Of a stretch of 14,485 nucleotides of DNA, positions 12,960-14,485 are shown piece by piece. Each line of letters opens with the position of its first letter. The first letter of the stretch is position 1. The DNA lies in contig JBAYUH010000022.1 in the NCBI GenBank assembly GCA_041675185.1, positions 1-14,485 on the forward strand, read 5' to 3'. The DNA comes from UBA1557 sp041675185 (GTDB lineage: Bacteria; Patescibacteriota; Patescibacteriia; Magasanikbacterales; UBA922). The position numbers and the translations under genes are program-made. Under the pieces are notes generated by a model. It ran no database searches, was not told the origin of the DNA, and saw only the letters and a list, made by a program, of their open reading frames with translations.

Positions 12960-13346
12960 ATGAAAAAAAATAAACTCAAATTGATAGCAATTATTGTTGT
13001 CACTATTGTACTAATTGCAACTGGTATATATCTCATTGTTTCTTACAACAACCAACCTGGTAAACTAGATGACTTTACCAAATGTTTGCAAAAACAAGGA
13101 GCAACGTTCTATGGTGCATTTTGGTGTCCTCATTGCAAAGAACAAAAAGCTGAATTTGGTAAATCTGCCAAATACCTTCCTTATGTCGAGTGTTCAGCTG
13201 CTAATGGCAGTAGTCAACTACCAGTTTGTAATAATCAAAAAATTGACGGCTACCCGACTTGGATCTTTGCTGATGGCAGTAGACAGTCTGGTAAAATTGA
13301 ATTACAAGATCTAGCAAATAAAACTTCTTGTGTATTACCAAAATAA
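12960..13346 (+). CDS. Membrane-anchored thioredoxin-like protein, CPHC active site
   Basis: 128 residues: N-terminal membrane anchor (about 7-29), then a small thioredoxin-fold domain outside the membrane. The active site CPHC (56-59) lies in YGAFWCPHCKEQKAEFG, and the cis-proline is in GYPTW (P99). CPHC is the DsbA-type sequence, fitting an oxidant. The pattern (FTKCLQKQGATFYGAFWCPHC ... YVEC ... VC) resembles the thioredoxin domain found fused to or beside bacterial VKOR homologues. Extra cysteines C42, C78, C90 and C124 are present; in related proteins such pairs relay electrons, but here that is inference. The dsbB-type gene begins 3 bp after its stop, so the two are surely one operon and probably partners. 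The protein is short for a complete DsbA: the helical insert is absent. Confidence 0.9.
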   Translation: MKKNKLKLIAIIVVTIVLIATGIYLIVSYNNQPGKLDDFTKCLQKQGATFYGAFWCPHCKEQKAEFGKSAKYLPYVECSAANGSSQLPVCNNQKIDGYPTWIFADGSRQSGKIELQDLANKTSCVLPK

Positions 13347-13349
13347 TAT

Positions 13350-13871
13350 ATGACTGAAATAATAAACAAAATTCTAGCTCTAGCTACTGTACTAGCTGAT
13401 ATATTTCTTATTTTAGCTATATTATATTTTTGGTTTACCAAAGGTACAGACAAAATAAAATCTTTCTTTGAAAAAAATGGTTTGCTACTAGCTTGGTTAG
13501 TAGCTCTATCTTCTACTATTCTTAGCCTATACTATTCTGAGATAGTAGGTTTTCCACCTTGCTCATTATGTTGGTGGCAGAGAATCTTTATTTATCCACA
13601 AGCTATCATACTAGGAATGGCTTATTTCAAAAAAGATTTCAAAATAGTGAGCTATGATTTAGCCTTGTCTGTCGTAGGAGCAGTAATTGCTTTTTATCAA
13701 AATTATATTTATTACGGTGGTACACAATTCTTGGCTTGTGACAGCTCACCTACTGCAATATCTTGTACTAAATTATATATATTTGAATTTGGTTATGTGA
13801 CTATTCCTGTCATGTCTCTTACTGCGTTTTTATTGATGATTTTGTTTTTGAAATTACAGAAAAAAGCGTGA
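13350..13871 (+). CDS. Disulfide bond formation protein, DsbB/BdbC family
   Basis: 173 residues, strongly hydrophobic, with about five predicted membrane helices (about 8-30, 43-62, 77-93, 103-121, 147-168). DsbB proteins reoxidise the DsbA-like partner and pass electrons to quinone. The essential cysteines are present: CSLC (71-74) in FPPCSLCWWQRIFIYPQ, and a second pair C130/C139 in the extracytoplasmic loop FLACDSSPTAISCTK. The WWQR segment after CxxC is a family hallmark. BdbC-type proteins have four helices; the extra N-terminal one here is unusual, and the first 40 residues could be an added anchor. It is translated from an ATG 3 bp after the thioredoxin-like gene, possibly by coupling. 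The stop is TGA, arguing against UGA recoding in this genome. No clear terminator follows. Confidence 0.92.
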   Translation: MTEIINKILALATVLADIFLILAILYFWFTKGTDKIKSFFEKNGLLLAWLVALSSTILSLYYSEIVGFPPCSLCWWQRIFIYPQAIILGMAYFKKDFKIVSYDLALSVVGAVIAFYQNYIYYGGTQFLACDSSPTAISCTKLYIFEFGYVTIPVMSLTAFLLMILFLKLQKKA

Positions 13872-13908
13872 AAACAATAAAGCATTAAAACATGAAAATA
13901 TAAAAATA

Positions 13909-13942
13909 TTTCCGCCCAAGGCGGATCCGCCTTGGGCGGAAA
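13909..13942. repeat. Perfect 34-bp GC-rich palindrome (TCCGCC element, two inverted copies)
   Basis: Bases 13909-13925 and 13926-13942 are exact reverse complements around GGATCC. Each half contains the 15-bp element TCCGCCTTGGGCGGA, also seen at 7263-7277 and 9230-9244. It lacks a T run on the plus strand, so it is not a typical terminator for dsbB; on the minus strand TATTTTTATATTTT follows. Confidence 0.85.
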
Positions 13943-13966
13943 AGCACTAGAACATATCCACAAAAC

Positions 13967-13995
13967 TTTCCCAAAATAAAAAAATCTGTTATAAT
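13967..13995 (+). promoter_or_regulatory. Candidate promoter of the last gene
   Basis: -10 TATAAT (13990-13995), preceded by TGT (extended -10; the last T is shared with the box); at 17 bp the -35 is a weak TTTCCC. The start, near 14002, would leave a leader of about 130 nt carrying two competing hairpins. Confidence 0.5.
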
Positions 13996-14018
13996 AAACT
14001 TACTTAAAAATAAACAAG

Positions 14019-14106
14019 ACGTCATCCCAAATTAGACGTTTTTCATAAGAAAGATGTCGAAACAAGTTCGGCATGATGATGATAAAGTCAGAATAACGTC
14101 TAAATT
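14019..14106 (+). promoter_or_regulatory. Leader with alternative hairpins before the last gene
   Basis: ACGTC (14019-14023) can pair with GACGT (14035-14039), which is followed by TTTT (terminator-like). Alternatively AGACGTT (14034-14040) can pair with AACGTCT (14095-14101), enclosing hairpin ATGTCGAA/TTCGGCAT (14054-14061 and 14067-14074). The two folds exclude each other. It could instead be a simple palindromic spacer repeat. Confidence 0.38.
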
Positions 14107-14133
14107 AAATTTAAAAAAAATAATATCTAAACT

Positions 14134-14485
14134 ATGAAATACTTCAATCCTCCTCGGGACAATCTAAAAGGTAAACAAAAAGATATTATGGATCAATCCA
14201 AAAAGATTGCTTCTTTTGATAAATATTGGTTTTGGCATGGACTTTTTCATTCACACCAAGCTTTAAAAAAACAAAATGCGTCTGGTTCACTTGATGCTAA
14301 CAACCGTCGCCTCCGTCACCTCAAACTCCAAATCCTCCTTCACTACTTCCGCAATTTTTTCTTATTCCCATTTTTTTTATTCAAATTCCTTCTCCCTTCA
14401 TTTATGAAGGGAAAGAACAATGTCTGGAAGAACATAAAAACAATCATAAAAGAAAAAGAATTTAAACCATTAAGAATAGCAATAC
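14134..14485 (+). CDS. N-terminal part of an unrecognised protein, cut by window edge
   Basis: An open frame of 117 codons runs from the ATG at 14134 to the window end. The start reads MKYFNPPRDNLKGKQKDIMDQSKKI, then a basic/aromatic stretch (YWFWHGLFHSHQAL) and a hydrophobic, Phe-rich segment (RNFFLFPFFLFKFLLPSF, about residues 74-91) that might be a membrane or amphipathic helix. It ends with EFKPLRIAI, which looks like the first strand of a Rossmann-type domain, such as many glycosyltransferases; this is a guess. No family recognised. Codon use changes at about 14300-14390, where C-ending codons (CGC, CTC, CAC) dominate, unlike the rest of the window. A perfect 8-bp hairpin TCCCTTCA/TGAAGGGA (14393-14412) lies within the frame. 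No Shine-Dalgarno. Confidence 0.55.
   Translation, partial: MKYFNPPRDNLKGKQKDIMDQSKKIASFDKYWFWHGLFHSHQALKKQNASGSLDANNRRLRHLKLQILLHYFRNFFLFPFFLFKFLLPSFMKGKNNVWKNIKTIIKEKEFKPLRIAI

Noticed and set aside
13869..13871. Recoded UGA (as in Gracilibacteria/SR1)
   Set aside because: UGA closes dsbB at the expected length, and none of the conserved proteins needs an in-frame UGA.
13909..13942. Terminator of the dsbB operon
   Set aside because: The stem is long and strong, but the plus strand continues AGCACTAG with no T run, and the same element occurs where termination makes no sense. Treated as a repeat.

Overview
The window is AT-rich bacterial chromosomal DNA, densely packed with short genes and using the standard code (stops are TAA, TAG and TGA, and no frame needs a recoded UGA). 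Several traits suggest a member of the Candidate Phyla Radiation (Patescibacteria): almost no start codon has a Shine-Dalgarno sequence, SMC is short, there is a VanW-family surface protein, a KhpA-type KH protein sits by rpsP, and small palindromic repeats fill the spacers and even enter reading frames. This placement is inference; no marker in the window proves it.

Left part (1-7300, all minus strand). In transcription order: smc with an unrecognised 201-codon partner (7157-3486), rpsP (S16), khpA, a two-helix membrane protein, tRNA-Arg(GCG), and recG, which is cut by the window's left edge. Most units have a good sigma-70-type promoter with a 17-bp spacer and a hairpin/T-run terminator, so khpA is separately transcribed although it sits next to rpsP. 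At 7301-7351 two divergent promoters with overlapping -35 boxes drive smc leftwards and a DHH-family phosphoesterase gene rightwards.

Middle (7376-9760). The DHH phosphoesterase and clpP are on the plus strand, and clpP ends at a strong terminator. Facing it is a 614-base stretch without protein genes. On its minus strand lies a complete transcription unit of about 400 nt (consensus promoter, highly structured body, terminator) that matches no RNA family I could recognise. This is the best candidate in the window for something undescribed.

Right part (9761-14485). A VanW-family envelope protein and a small heat-shock protein form a minus-strand pair, preceded by three tandem tRNA-Ser genes (anticodons UGA, GCU and, unusually, ACU). 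On the plus strand, a membrane-anchored thioredoxin-like protein (CPHC) and a DsbB-type membrane oxidase form a compact operon that probably makes disulfides in exported proteins. The window closes with the start of an unrecognised gene behind a leader that can fold in two ways.

Themes. (1) Several families of 15-32 bp repeats occur in spacers; one has apparently been inserted in frame in recG, and a GC-rich segment of similar flavour sits in smc. (2) Start choice matters: the longest open frames for smc, the membrane protein, the DHH protein and the heat-shock protein run into repeats, promoters or a tRNA gene, and trimmed starts are given here. (3) The A34/G34 pattern of the tRNA-Arg and one tRNA-Ser is the reverse of the normal one.
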